NCBI GenBank assembly: GCA_025354565.1
Contig: JANXMQ010000065.1
Span: forward strand, 1 to 56,223
Direction: 5' to 3'
Origin: Akkermansiaceae bacterium
GTDB taxonomy: Bacteria > Verrucomicrobiota > Verrucomicrobiia > Verrucomicrobiales > Akkermansiaceae
DNA length: 56,223 nucleotides
The notes below the pieces were generated by a model, which did not search any database, was not told the origin of the DNA, and saw only the letters and a list, made by a program, of their open reading frames with translations. Made by a program: the position numbers and the translations under genes. The stretch's first letter is position 1. Each line of letters begins with the position of its first letter. This document shows positions 44,663 through 53,037 of this stretch, piece after piece.

Positions 44663-45603
44663 CCCATCCATCGGACAAAGTAAAGCAAACCCACTGGCTC
44701 GGCAAACTCGCCAACCTCAACGCAGCTCGCACCGAGACTCGCGGTATCGCACCGCATAAGCCGCTGATGCTGCTTACCGTCATCGACCTGATCGAATCCG
44801 GCGACGTTCCAGACGGTTGGGTGAAATACGATGTGCGCCTCGTTTCCTGCTTCCGCGATTATTGGGAACTTGTTCGAGAACGCCAACGCAACTCACCGGA
44901 CATTCCTATGCCCTTCAATGCGCTCGGCGGCGACCGCGATCAGATCTGGCAGTGTTTCACTACCGATGGCCAGCCGTCGATATCCAAGCTCACCACACGG
45001 CTCTGCCACCTCGATCCCTATCTTTTCGCCTGCCTTCAAGATGGAGATTTTCGCCGCGAAGTTCGTCGCAGCTTGGTCGGCATCTACTTTACGCCATCCG
45101 AACAGGTCATGCTCTGTGCCCGCCTCGGTTTACCCACACCCAAAACGGAGGCTGTTGCCATATTGCGGGCCGATGCAGCAGCCTTCAAAGCCCAACAGAA
45201 AAAGGGACGCGACAGTCGTTTCAAAAGCGACATACTCAGCGGCTACTACTTTACTTGCGCTCTTACAGGCTATCGGCTCGAAACGGATACTAAGGCCATC
45301 GTCCAAGCCGCCCACATTCACCAACATGCCAAAAGCGGCAACGACGATTCCCGCAACGGCCTAGCCCTCACGCCCGATGCCCACTGGATGTTCGATGCCG
45401 GACTATGGACGGTCATTCCAAAAGGCGATGACTTGCTGATTCACGTCGCAATCGGAAGGTTCTCCGAGTCGTCTCCGCACGGGCACTCGCTCTCACGATT
45501 CCACGAGCAACCTCTCAAATTCCACGCCCACGCCCGCCTCAAGCCAGCACACGAGCATTTCACATGGCACTATAAGGCGAAATTCCTCGATCATCCTCAA
45601 TGA
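44659..45603 (+). CDS. HNH endonuclease with putative sulfur-DNA-binding-like N-terminal domain
   Basis: A 314-residue protein. The C-terminal HNH_2-type nuclease is clear: CALTGYRL, AAHIHQHA (His219), RNGLALTPDAHWMFDAG (Asn233, His242). The N-terminal ~160 residues (PHKPLMLLTVIDLIESG, FRDYWELV, MPFNALGGDRDQIWQCF) resemble the domain seen in HNH restriction enzymes that recognise phosphorothioated DNA (ScoMcrA-type SBD), although I cannot confirm this by structure. It is the last gene of the dndC-dndD-dndB-like unit, coupled by ATGA. Likely a restriction effector that responds to sulfur modification status. A truncated copy is at 35388. Confidence 0.82.
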   Translation: MTHPSDKVKQTHWLGKLANLNAARTETRGIAPHKPLMLLTVIDLIESGDVPDGWVKYDVRLVSCFRDYWELVRERQRNSPDIPMPFNALGGDRDQIWQCFTTDGQPSISKLTTRLCHLDPYLFACLQDGDFRREVRRSLVGIYFTPSEQVMLCARLGLPTPKTEAVAILRADAAAFKAQQKKGRDSRFKSDILSGYYFTCALTGYRLETDTKAIVQAAHIHQHAKSGNDDSRNGLALTPDAHWMFDAGLWTVIPKGDDLLIHVAIGRFSESSPHGHSLSRFHEQPLKFHAHARLKPAHEHFTWHYKAKFLDHPQ

Positions 45604-45692
45604 GGCCCGCCGTTCCGGCGCATTGACGAGGCCATGACATAATAGTTAGACGTGCCATTCTGCCATTGTCCGTGCCTTTTACTTGTCACAGG

Positions 45693-45941
45693 CTAGCAGT
45701 CTGATGCTGGCTTCCATGCGTAGGTGTATGCGTTGGACCCGATAGGAAATATCAAACCGGCTGCAACAAGTCCTTCTGCCGCTTTTTTTTCGCGTTTTCC
45801 GATCACTCGCACATATGGAACAGCCGCACAATTTGCGGGAAGCTTGATGTTTTTCCAGTAGTCTTTATTAGCTTCTTGCAAACAAGATTTTGCAGTTTCG
45901 AGTCCATCCAGTATGGACTTTTGTGTTCCGGTGAGTTTCAA
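45693..45941 (-). CDS. Small hypothetical protein (82 residues)
   Basis: From a TTG start at 45941 that overlaps the preceding frame's TGA. The sequence (MKLTGTQKSILDGLETAKSC, VPYVRVIGKREKKAAEGLVA, AYTYAWKP) looks like a small winged-helix-like or RNA-binding fold with a C-terminal beta hairpin. No family is recognised. It is the last ORF behind the methyltransferase-HNH-S24 gene on the same strand. Confidence 0.5.
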   Translation of the reverse strand: MKLTGTQKSILDGLETAKSCLQEANKDYWKNIKLPANCAAVPYVRVIGKREKKAAEGLVAAGLIFPIGSNAYTYAWKPASDC

Positions 45942-46105
45942 GATGCTGGTTGGATGTCCGGGTGATTGAAGGCCCCGGTTGGTTGATTAAACGTCTGTTC
46001 TTTGCTGCCGAGAGGCGGATGATCCGCTGGCGCCGCGCAAGTCGGTTTTCCAGATTTCATCGAAGCCCAATCCGGCTCCTTCTTAGCTGATGGTGTCGTT
46101 TTCAT
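45938..46105 (-). CDS. Small hypothetical ORF (55 residues)
   Basis: ATG at 46103-46105, reading MKTTPSAKKEPDWASMKSGK and ending HPDIQPAS. A hydrophilic, Pro-rich, probably disordered peptide, 46 bases after the stop of the fusion gene and overlapping the next ORF. Longer in-frame starts lie inside the fusion gene. Weakly supported. Confidence 0.35.
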   Translation of the reverse strand: MKTTPSAKKEPDWASMKSGKPTCAAPADHPPLGSKEQTFNQPTGAFNHPDIQPAS

Positions 46106-46151
46106 TTTGTCGTGGGGTTGGCTGACACGCTTCTCCAAAGCGGGTGAGGTG

Positions 46152-48401
46152 CTAAAGTTTTTCAACCATCGTTCCAAGAATTGGGTGGTCAGCCACATTT
46201 TTTGGAATGACAAAATCCGGATACGATGAGTTCTCTGACTGGAAAATCCAGTTCTCGGCATCTTGCCGCACTCGTTTGATGGCTTCGATGCCATGGCCGC
46301 CAATACCGAATTCAGGGATATTCGCGATCACGATTTGCCGGTCTTCGCGGGGTGAACGGTGGAATTCGAAAACCACAAGGTCACCAATTCGGAGAAACGG
46401 TTCCATCGAGTCGCCAGCGACCCGTACCACAAAACGCCGCTCCCTCGCCAAGCGGGCCGGAACTTCGATCCAATCCAAATCACTTGCGTCGTCGAGATTG
46501 CTTGTCTCTAAACCGTGGAAGGGTTGTCCGGCGGCAAGCGCACCCACGATGGGCAAATGAGTTTTGAACGCCCCGTTGCCGACTTCCAAAAAGCGGACGA
46601 TGCGCGGCTCGGATTGAGTCAGGCAATTTTCGTCCGTTTCCAATTTCACCGCTGCCCCGTGATATGGCATTGATAGCCCCGTGTTCATAAACACCGGACT
46701 GGATACAGTAGCACCTGCAATTTCCCAGCGTGGTGCGCCACGTTGAGCTGCTGTAATCTCAAAGACCTCTACGAAACGTGAAAACAACCGATTCTCCCAG
46801 TTTTGAGACTCGAAAGAATCACGCCCCAGCAGAGTCTGCGCCCCACGGCTGAATTGCTCTCCGAGGGCCTCGTTCAGACCTTGCCAATAACCAATGATCG
46901 CCTCGCGCCGCTGATTCAAGATGGTGTAGGTCGGCAACTTATCACTCTTGCTGTTATTGATCGCCGAATCGGCAGGAAAGAGATTCCAGAGTTCGTTGTT
47001 GCGCCAGAGGGAGAACGGCATCGCATGGTCGATGACGAATCTCCCGTCACTGAGCGGACTTCCTGACCAAACACAAACACGTTCCGCAAGCTTGCTGTAA
47101 TAGCCTTTCGCATCGTTGACGTTTCTAGTGGGATCAGGGATGGCGAGAAGACAGTCGATCACCGTGCTTGCTCGGACAGCTCCTTTGCTGAGTTGTTCAG
47201 TTAGTTCCGCCCAACGCAAGATGGTTGCATCCTGGATCCAGCTTCCCGTCAGGCAAAGTTCGCGCCAGAGATTTGAATCCATGCAGACGGACTTATCCGC
47301 TGGGTCGTATTGAAACACGCTGTAATTCCCCCCGCCCGCGTGCTTGACTGGCATGGTGTGGATGGTGCTCTGAAATTGTGAGCGAGCTTGTGTCCAGAGC
47401 GTTTTTGCTTCCTGAGAAAGTTTTCCACTGTTCAAACCGGCATGGAATCCGCTCATGCCGCCAGACGAGCGAAAGCAATCGATCAATGCTAATAGAGGAC
47501 GTCGGATTGCGACACCGTTCGCGGCACCTTGTTTCTCGCCCGTGCGTTGGCAAATGAATTGTTCGCTTTCGAAAATCGGCCAGTAATACATAAGCCATTT
47601 GTCAGCGATTGCCTGAACCGGGATCTTCACCTTTCCGTCATGTGTGAAAGCGGCGAGATGGTGCTGTGTTTGCGCGATTTCGGCCAACGCCCGGAAGAGA
47701 GCGAGTTTGTAGGTGGCGTCTTTCTTGTCGCGGCTGAGGATGCTCTCGACCAAATGAAGTGGCCGGTCGGCAGATTCATCGAGACGGAACTCGGTGATGG
47801 ACCAACTGATGCCGTCGCGTCCGAGCGAGTCTTCTACTTGTTCCGATTCCCTAACAACGAATCCGACACGCTCGAAAAGCAAATGAAGTTTTGGGGCCGG
47901 CAATTCGGTGAACAACCGTCCGCCGACATCACGACGGGTGGTAGGATCGACATCGCTTCTTGCCACTGGAACTGAAACCAAAAGCGTTCCGCCAGGGCGC
48001 AATATCCGTCGCAACGCGTAAACTGCATCAAAAAGTTCTTCCTCGGGAAGGTGCATCAGGACCGCCGAGCAAAGAACTCCATCAAATTCAGATTCAACAA
48101 ACTGACTCAAATCCGGTAGTGAATCCACGAAAAGTCGACCTTCGCTTGAGAATCCCCGAGCTCCAATTACTTGATGAGCCGCAACGAGCATTTCCCTTGA
48201 TGGATCGACACCGTAGGCGTCTTTGCCAATACCGAGCAAAAACGACAAATCACGGCCCGTGCCGCAACCCACGTCGAGAATTTTCTGGGATCGAGCAAAT
48301 ACAGAGGTCAAGCAGTCCTCCAGAGTGTGAACTACCGTCGCATATTGTTCCGCCAGCCTGCTGGCGTTTTGCGAATAATAGACTGAAGTCTCCGAATCCA
48401 T
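46152..48401 (-). CDS. Three-domain fusion: SAM methyltransferase - HNH nuclease - S24/LexA-like peptidase
   Basis: A 749-residue protein. Residues ~1-190 are a class I SAM methyltransferase (ILDVGCGTGRD at 41-51, VLMHLPEEELFDAVYALRRI, LRPGGTLLVSVP) of the generic type, without DNA-methylase DPPY/NPPF motifs. Residues ~225-500 contain SRDKKDATYKLALFRALAEIA and an HNH core at 456-490 (VIDHAMPFSLW, NNELWNLFPADSAINNSKSDKLP). The C-terminus is an S24/LexA-type domain with GDSMEP (Ser665) and EAIKRV (Lys709), the usual Ser-Lys dyad. The combination suggests a nuclease controlled by regulated self-cleavage and an attached modification domain. It follows the SMC-ATPase gene by 25 bases. Confidence 0.85.
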   Translation of the reverse strand: MDSETSVYYSQNASRLAEQYATVVHTLEDCLTSVFARSQKILDVGCGTGRDLSFLLGIGKDAYGVDPSREMLVAAHQVIGARGFSSEGRLFVDSLPDLSQFVESEFDGVLCSAVLMHLPEEELFDAVYALRRILRPGGTLLVSVPVARSDVDPTTRRDVGGRLFTELPAPKLHLLFERVGFVVRESEQVEDSLGRDGISWSITEFRLDESADRPLHLVESILSRDKKDATYKLALFRALAEIAQTQHHLAAFTHDGKVKIPVQAIADKWLMYYWPIFESEQFICQRTGEKQGAANGVAIRRPLLALIDCFRSSGGMSGFHAGLNSGKLSQEAKTLWTQARSQFQSTIHTMPVKHAGGGNYSVFQYDPADKSVCMDSNLWRELCLTGSWIQDATILRWAELTEQLSKGAVRASTVIDCLLAIPDPTRNVNDAKGYYSKLAERVCVWSGSPLSDGRFVIDHAMPFSLWRNNELWNLFPADSAINNSKSDKLPTYTILNQRREAIIGYWQGLNEALGEQFSRGAQTLLGRDSFESQNWENRLFSRFVEVFEITAAQRGAPRWEIAGATVSSPVFMNTGLSMPYHGAAVKLETDENCLTQSEPRIVRFLEVGNGAFKTHLPIVGALAAGQPFHGLETSNLDDASDLDWIEVPARLARERRFVVRVAGDSMEPFLRIGDLVVFEFHRSPREDRQIVIANIPEFGIGGHGIEAIKRVRQDAENWIFQSENSSYPDFVIPKNVADHPILGTMVEKL

Positions 48402-48426
48402 GCTTGGTTGCCAGCAACTTTATCGG

Positions 48427-50667
48427 CTAGCGGCCACAGTGACCAGCAATTGAGCGTGGTTTCCGAAATTGAGCCGCTTGTGAGGATCGGAGTGGTCGGA
48501 ATTTAACAGAGGGCATTCGCTCGCGCCGGCAGGAAGGCGAATGGTGGCCATGGTTCAGAGTTCGTGAAGAGGTGCTGAAGGAGGGTTGGCCGGCAGCGAT
48601 CGGTTCCCGCAGGTCCACGGTGTTGCCCTTCCACTGGAAGCGGAATGACTCGGGATCGTTCGGCATGACCGGTGTGTGGAGCCTGACGCCGTAAACCCGG
48701 GAAATGTGGGGAGCCAGAGTCTCGCAGACGCTATCAGGCCAGTTTTGTTTGGCCAATAGCAGAAGCATTTGCGGAGCCTTTCCGGGGAGGAACTCGGCGA
48801 TGGCCTTCATGAAATTCGGGTCGGCGCTGGTGAACGGGGAGTCGAGGACGAATGACTGGTCACCGAGCAGCCGCACGCCAAGGCCGGCGGAGGTCATGTC
48901 CTCGTTGATCATCGTCCTCATTTCCGCAAGGGCGATGACGAAGGCGAGGTTGAGAACCTGTTGCTCGCCGCCGCCCGGATTGGTGACGACCAGATTGTTC
49001 CGGTCGTGCATGGAGGGGAGGAAGTTTTCCTTGTCGATCCATGCGGTGTTGCCGCTGGTAGCGACGCCGAAGTAGTGGGTGAGCCGTTCCTGGAGGATGC
49101 CGTGGACGGCCTGACGGAATTTGGTTTCTCCCTCGTTGAGCTTTTCCCGAAGGGTCTCCGCCATTTCGATGGCTTTGGCGATGCCCTCCATTTTGTCGGC
49201 TCCCTTTTTGGGACGTGCCTTGGCGAGTTCGGTGGCAAGGCCGGCCAAGGTGCTTTCCTGCTTGCGGATGGATTCCGCTTTCTCGGCTTGTGACCGCTGA
49301 TTGTCGGAGATTTCCCGTTCGGCCTTGCTAACGAGGTTCACTAATTCCGAGAAACGGTCCATGGAGCCTTTCTCAATTTTTGGCATCAGTCCCTCGATGG
49401 CGTCCTGAGCACGCTTCAGCAAAGCGACGGCTGCGCCTCGCACGGCGGTCAAACGCGTGAGGCGGGCCGGGAAGGCTGCGGCTTTCTTTCTCAAGGCGCT
49501 TTCCTTGCCACCTTCAAGTGCATCGGCAAGGGCGACGAGATCACGGTTGGTCTGGGCGGCGAGGGTGAGACCAAGGTATTTGGTGAGTTCCGCGCGCTTC
49601 GTCGCGTCCAGGCAAGTGCCGCAAACGCATTGCTCGCCCTTGAGGAGTCTCTCGATGAATCCCTTGCTGACGTCGGCAGGTAACAGATTGCGGGTCCGCA
49701 GATCTTCCAAGTGCCGGTCGGCGGGGCCGAAAGCGGGTTCCAGTAAGGGAATGGCGAGAGTGCTTTTGACGAGGTCGCAGACCTGAGTGTCGGCAGTCTT
49801 GATCGCCTGTTGGGCCTGCTGTTCGTCGAGTTTGTGTTTCTGGAGCTGGGCGTAGAGTTCCTGAGAGGCCTTCGCCTGGGAACTGACTTCGGCGAGTTCG
49901 GTGTCCAAGCGGGACTTGGATCTGCCCAGCTCGGATTCCGCGGTTTTCAAGGCATTGAGGTCGAGACGGTTGGTTTCTAGGCTTTTGCGGACCACGCTTT
50001 CCCGGTGCCGGACTGCGAGATAGGCCTGATTTGCTCCCACTTCTCGGGCTTCCTGTTGGGTGAGCGATTGGATCACGGCCTGCACGGTATTGCGGGCATC
50101 TTTCCAGCGGCGGATCTGTAGCACCTTTTTCAGCGGCTCCAATACGCTGGCGGTCGCGCCACGGCCCATTTTCCCGTTGGCGGGTTCGCCTTGGAAGTAG
50201 AACCAGGAGAACAGATCCTGGGGGACGGCGTTGTCGATTTTCACCTGATAGTGGCCGTCATCCGCCTGGAATTTTTCATTCGGGCTGTCAGTCTTCTTGA
50301 TCAGGAGTTTCGGCGACTCGGCCATCCACTTGTTCTCGGTAGGCCGACGGGCGGTGATTTGCCGGCGGACGGTGAGCGTCTGGTTATCCGGGAATTTCAA
50401 CCGGGCCTCGACCCATGCCTTCACCTCGGTGCCCGCCTGCGTCTCGTCCCGGATCACGTCGGTGACGAGTTTCCAGGAAGTCTCCGCGCCCTCGCCGCCG
50501 AGCGAGCCGTAAAACAGGAAATCAATGGCGCGGAGGATGGTGGTCTTGCCGGTATTATTGGGAGCCAGAATGACGACCAGCGAGGTTTCGTCGGGATCGG
50601 GGAACTCAATCGTATTCGTGCCGCCGTAGCGCTGGAAGTTGTGAAGAGTCAGTCGTTCGAAAATCAT
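48427..50667 (-). CDS. SMC/Rad50/DndD-like AAA ATPase with zinc-hook-like cysteines
   Basis: A 746-residue protein. Walker A is APNNTGKTT near the N-terminus after LTLHNFQRYGG. A long coiled-coil centre is interrupted by GEQCVCGTCLDATKR, a zinc-hook-like cysteine cluster. The ABC signature analogue is GGGEQQVLNLAFVIALAEM, with Walker B VLDSPFTSADPNF. It is clearly related to DndD but distinct from the DndD at 41721. The last ~45 residues are low-complexity and may be read-through. It is flanked by a 59-residue protein (12 bases upstream) and the fusion gene. Predicted role: DNA-end sensing, tethering or translocation for the HNH nuclease. Confidence 0.87.
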   Translation of the reverse strand: MIFERLTLHNFQRYGGTNTIEFPDPDETSLVVILAPNNTGKTTILRAIDFLFYGSLGGEGAETSWKLVTDVIRDETQAGTEVKAWVEARLKFPDNQTLTVRRQITARRPTENKWMAESPKLLIKKTDSPNEKFQADDGHYQVKIDNAVPQDLFSWFYFQGEPANGKMGRGATASVLEPLKKVLQIRRWKDARNTVQAVIQSLTQQEAREVGANQAYLAVRHRESVVRKSLETNRLDLNALKTAESELGRSKSRLDTELAEVSSQAKASQELYAQLQKHKLDEQQAQQAIKTADTQVCDLVKSTLAIPLLEPAFGPADRHLEDLRTRNLLPADVSKGFIERLLKGEQCVCGTCLDATKRAELTKYLGLTLAAQTNRDLVALADALEGGKESALRKKAAAFPARLTRLTAVRGAAVALLKRAQDAIEGLMPKIEKGSMDRFSELVNLVSKAEREISDNQRSQAEKAESIRKQESTLAGLATELAKARPKKGADKMEGIAKAIEMAETLREKLNEGETKFRQAVHGILQERLTHYFGVATSGNTAWIDKENFLPSMHDRNNLVVTNPGGGEQQVLNLAFVIALAEMRTMINEDMTSAGLGVRLLGDQSFVLDSPFTSADPNFMKAIAEFLPGKAPQMLLLLAKQNWPDSVCETLAPHISRVYGVRLHTPVMPNDPESFRFQWKGNTVDLREPIAAGQPSFSTSSRTLNHGHHSPSCRRERMPSVKFRPLRSSQAAQFRKPRSIAGHCGR

Positions 50668-50679
50668 GGTCGTGGACGT

Positions 50680-50859
50680 CTATTTGACTCTCCTGAGAAG
50701 TTCGGCTTCCAGCTTCTCCTGCTTGGCCTTCGAGGGGACTTCCGAGTCGGCTTCTAGATTCAGAGTTAGGAGCAGGAGACCTTTAGTTTTGTCATCCAGC
50801 GATCCGAAGAAGTCGCGGAGGACGGTCGGCTTGGGAGCTTTTCGCGGTTTGGTAGGCAT
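50680..50859 (-). CDS. 59-residue conserved-looking small protein upstream of the ATPase
   Basis: ATG at 50857-50859 to a TAG at 50680-50682, reading MPTKPRKAPKPTVLRDFFGS, LDDKTKGLLLLTLNLEADSE and a helical Lys/Glu-rich end. A basic tail is followed by an amphipathic helix. It ends 12 bases before the ATPase start. Such tiny proteins preceding SMC-like ATPases are likely partners or regulators. No family name is known to me. Confidence 0.6.
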   Translation of the reverse strand: MPTKPRKAPKPTVLRDFFGSLDDKTKGLLLLTLNLEADSEVPSKAKQEKLEAELLRRVK

Positions 50860-50995
50860 GGGAGGGGAGCTTTATTGATTCGGAGGTAGAAGTGATCCGA
50901 TAGCAGATGGTCAAGATGGGGGCAGCGTCATGGGTAATAACTGACGGAAACCTGAGAGAGTGGGAAGCTGAAATGTGGGATTCCAAGGAATTCCA

Positions 50996-51484
50996 TTACA
51001 GGAAATTGGCCTGCATCCGATCAAGCCGGAAGGTTCGTGGCGCATTGCGGGACTGGCACCAGGCGAGGAGGTAAAACGGGGTTTGATTGAACTCTGGCAG
51101 TTCGGTTGGATCCTCGTAAAACATCCTGTGTGGGCAATAATCGGGATAGAACAGCAGGATGGGCCGGACGGTGCGGACGGCTCCCGGCTCGGTGCCGCCG
51201 GAGTAGCGGAAGGTAAGCGGAATATTGCCGGGGATGTAGCGCATGATGACCTCGGCCATGGCACATTGTTGCGGATCGTCGTGGCACTCCAGGTCTTTGG
51301 CGTAGATCTCTACTTTCGGGATTTTCCGCCACTCTTGAAGCCATTCAGGATCTTGAATGGGGGCCGTGCTGGGCAAGGCGAGTGCGGGTGGCTCGTGTCC
51401 GGGTGGCTCGTCATTTGCCATCGCAATGACCGGATTTGGCAACAGTGCGGCGGCGAGGGTCTGGAAAAAAGTGCGACGAATCAT
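50996..51484 (-). CDS. Putative Tat-exported WYL-like domain protein
   Basis: A 162-residue protein from the ATG at 51484; longer starts overlap the helicase gene. The N-terminus MIRRTFFQTLAAALLPNPVIAMA has a twin-arginine motif (RRTFF) and a hydrophobic stretch. The remainder (IPGNIPLTFRYSGGTEPGAV, RTVRPILLFY, PFYLLAWCQSRNAPRTFRLDRM) matches the shape of a WYL domain (F-x-Y-x-G-G, R-x-I-x-P, Y-L-x-A-x-C, R-x-F-R-L-D-R-I). WYL domains bind ligands or nucleic acid and regulate many defence systems. A WYL domain with an export signal is odd, and the N-terminal helix may instead be a retained membrane anchor. Confidence 0.6.
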   Translation of the reverse strand: MIRRTFFQTLAAALLPNPVIAMANDEPPGHEPPALALPSTAPIQDPEWLQEWRKIPKVEIYAKDLECHDDPQQCAMAEVIMRYIPGNIPLTFRYSGGTEPGAVRTVRPILLFYPDYCPHRMFYEDPTELPEFNQTPFYLLAWCQSRNAPRTFRLDRMQANFL

Positions 51485-51614
51485 GGCGCGTGGGAATTTC
51501 AGCAGTTCAGGACTTGAATGCCTTTTTCTTACCACCCGGGGTGGGACAAATGCGGGGGCAGCCTTTGGAAATTTTGGGATTTTTTGCGGGTAGCTCGCGC
51601 GTGGTCCGGAACGA

Positions 51615-52985
51615 TCAGGAAGACTCAACAATGGCCAGCAACTGCCGGGCCCGGCTGACGGCCATGAACCAGGAGTAGTGGTCGTAATCGCTAGCTAGGT
51701 TCTTGTGGGGTGGCAGACCGATGAGGATGACGGCTTTCGAGTCGAGGCCCTTGGCTTTGTGGATGGAGGTGTGGCGGATACAGCCGGGGCTGTCTTCATC
51801 CTCCGTGCATTCGCGCAAGTTTCTTCCGGCAAGGATCCGCCGGTCGCCTAGCGGACTTTTGGCGATGTCGGACTGGGCGTGGATGATGAGCACATCAGAC
51901 GAATCGCAGAGGCCGGATTTTTTCCAGCGGCTGAGGATTGCTTCGACGAGATCGCGGGCATGGGTAGTGGCGGGAAGTGTATGGGTTTCTGGGTCGGGTC
52001 CTTCCGGAAGGTGGTCGCCTTGACCGAGGGCTTCGATCATGCCAGCGGTGACGGGGCTGGAGTGATCTCGGAAAAACTGCCAGAGAGGGCGCGTGTAACG
52101 GACGGCAGGTTGCAGTCGGACGTGTGCGGGCTGTGACCATGTTGCGGTGAGCACGGCAGGATCAAAGCGCTCGGCAGCGCGGAAAGGTGGGCGCTGGGCG
52201 GCATCATAGAAAACGCCGGCGGGAGCATTTCTACCATCATGGAGTAGAATTTGATAGATATACCACCAGCCGCCGGCTTCATCTGATAGCGTATTGATTT
52301 CCGCGTGCCAGCAAGTGTCGTGATCTTGGCCCTCGTCAACGATCAAGGCCTCGAAGCACGGCCAAATATTTCGAAAAACAGGGTCACGCGAGATTTCTAG
52401 CACGAGGCCGGGTAGTTCGATTTCGTAAAATCTTCGAATTGTTTCTGTGGTGCTACCGAACGGAGGAGGGGCGAGCGGCTTTCCCGCGAGGGCACAGAGT
52501 TCGAGGAAAAGTTCCTCCCAACCACGGACGACGACCTCGCCATGTTCGATTTGGCGGAGGGCGACGATGCGGCGGAGCTGGGCGGTGAGCGCCTTGTTGT
52601 AGGTGAGGAAAAGCACGCGCTGGCCGTCGCCTTGACGCGCGTGGCGAAAGGCGAGTTCGAGGGCATGCCAAGTTTTTCCGGTGCCGGTGCCACCGCGAAT
52701 GAGGAGTTGCCGATTTTCCGAAAGTTGATCAAGCAGGGCAAAGCGGGCGGTGAACTGCCGTTCGAAAAGTTGCTCTGTGTGATCAATGAAGGCGCGCTTT
52801 TCTTCTGGGAGAGCCCCTTGCCCAAAGGCTTCCAAAACAGCGCGCTTTTGAAGCGAATCGACTGAATTGCGTGCGCGATCGCCGAAGATCCTCAACCAGG
52901 TGGGTATCCAGTTAGACAGATCGTTTCCGGTGACGAGCCAGTGGCGTGGGATGCCTTGGAAAGGCATCAATTTCAGCAGGCGCAT
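51615..52985 (-). CDS. UvrD/Rep-like superfamily 1 helicase
   Basis: A 456-residue protein. Walker A is LLIRGGTGTGKTWHA, then LFLTYNKALTAQLRRIV, Walker B ALIVDEGQDHD (DExQ type), a TSIHKAKGLDSKAVILIGL motif V, and a final WFMAVSRARQLLAIV. The length is that of short UvrD-like helicases. An upstream NERD nuclease-like domain, common in this group, is absent; the gene starts next to the group II intron remnant, so 5' truncation cannot be excluded. It is first on the strand of the ATPase and fusion genes and may act with them. Confidence 0.85.
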   Translation of the reverse strand: MRLLKLMPFQGIPRHWLVTGNDLSNWIPTWLRIFGDRARNSVDSLQKRAVLEAFGQGALPEEKRAFIDHTEQLFERQFTARFALLDQLSENRQLLIRGGTGTGKTWHALELAFRHARQGDGQRVLFLTYNKALTAQLRRIVALRQIEHGEVVVRGWEELFLELCALAGKPLAPPPFGSTTETIRRFYEIELPGLVLEISRDPVFRNIWPCFEALIVDEGQDHDTCWHAEINTLSDEAGGWWYIYQILLHDGRNAPAGVFYDAAQRPPFRAAERFDPAVLTATWSQPAHVRLQPAVRYTRPLWQFFRDHSSPVTAGMIEALGQGDHLPEGPDPETHTLPATTHARDLVEAILSRWKKSGLCDSSDVLIIHAQSDIAKSPLGDRRILAGRNLRECTEDEDSPGCIRHTSIHKAKGLDSKAVILIGLPPHKNLASDYDHYSWFMAVSRARQLLAIVESS

Positions 52986-53037
52986 TAACGGTCGGCACGC
53001 AAGGCGAAACCTACTAAAGTTGGGAGCGAACCCCTAG

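Noticed and set aside
36694-45603. Search for DndE among small ORFs
   Set aside because: None of the small products shows the Arg/Lys-rich DndE pattern; absence is stated for this window only.
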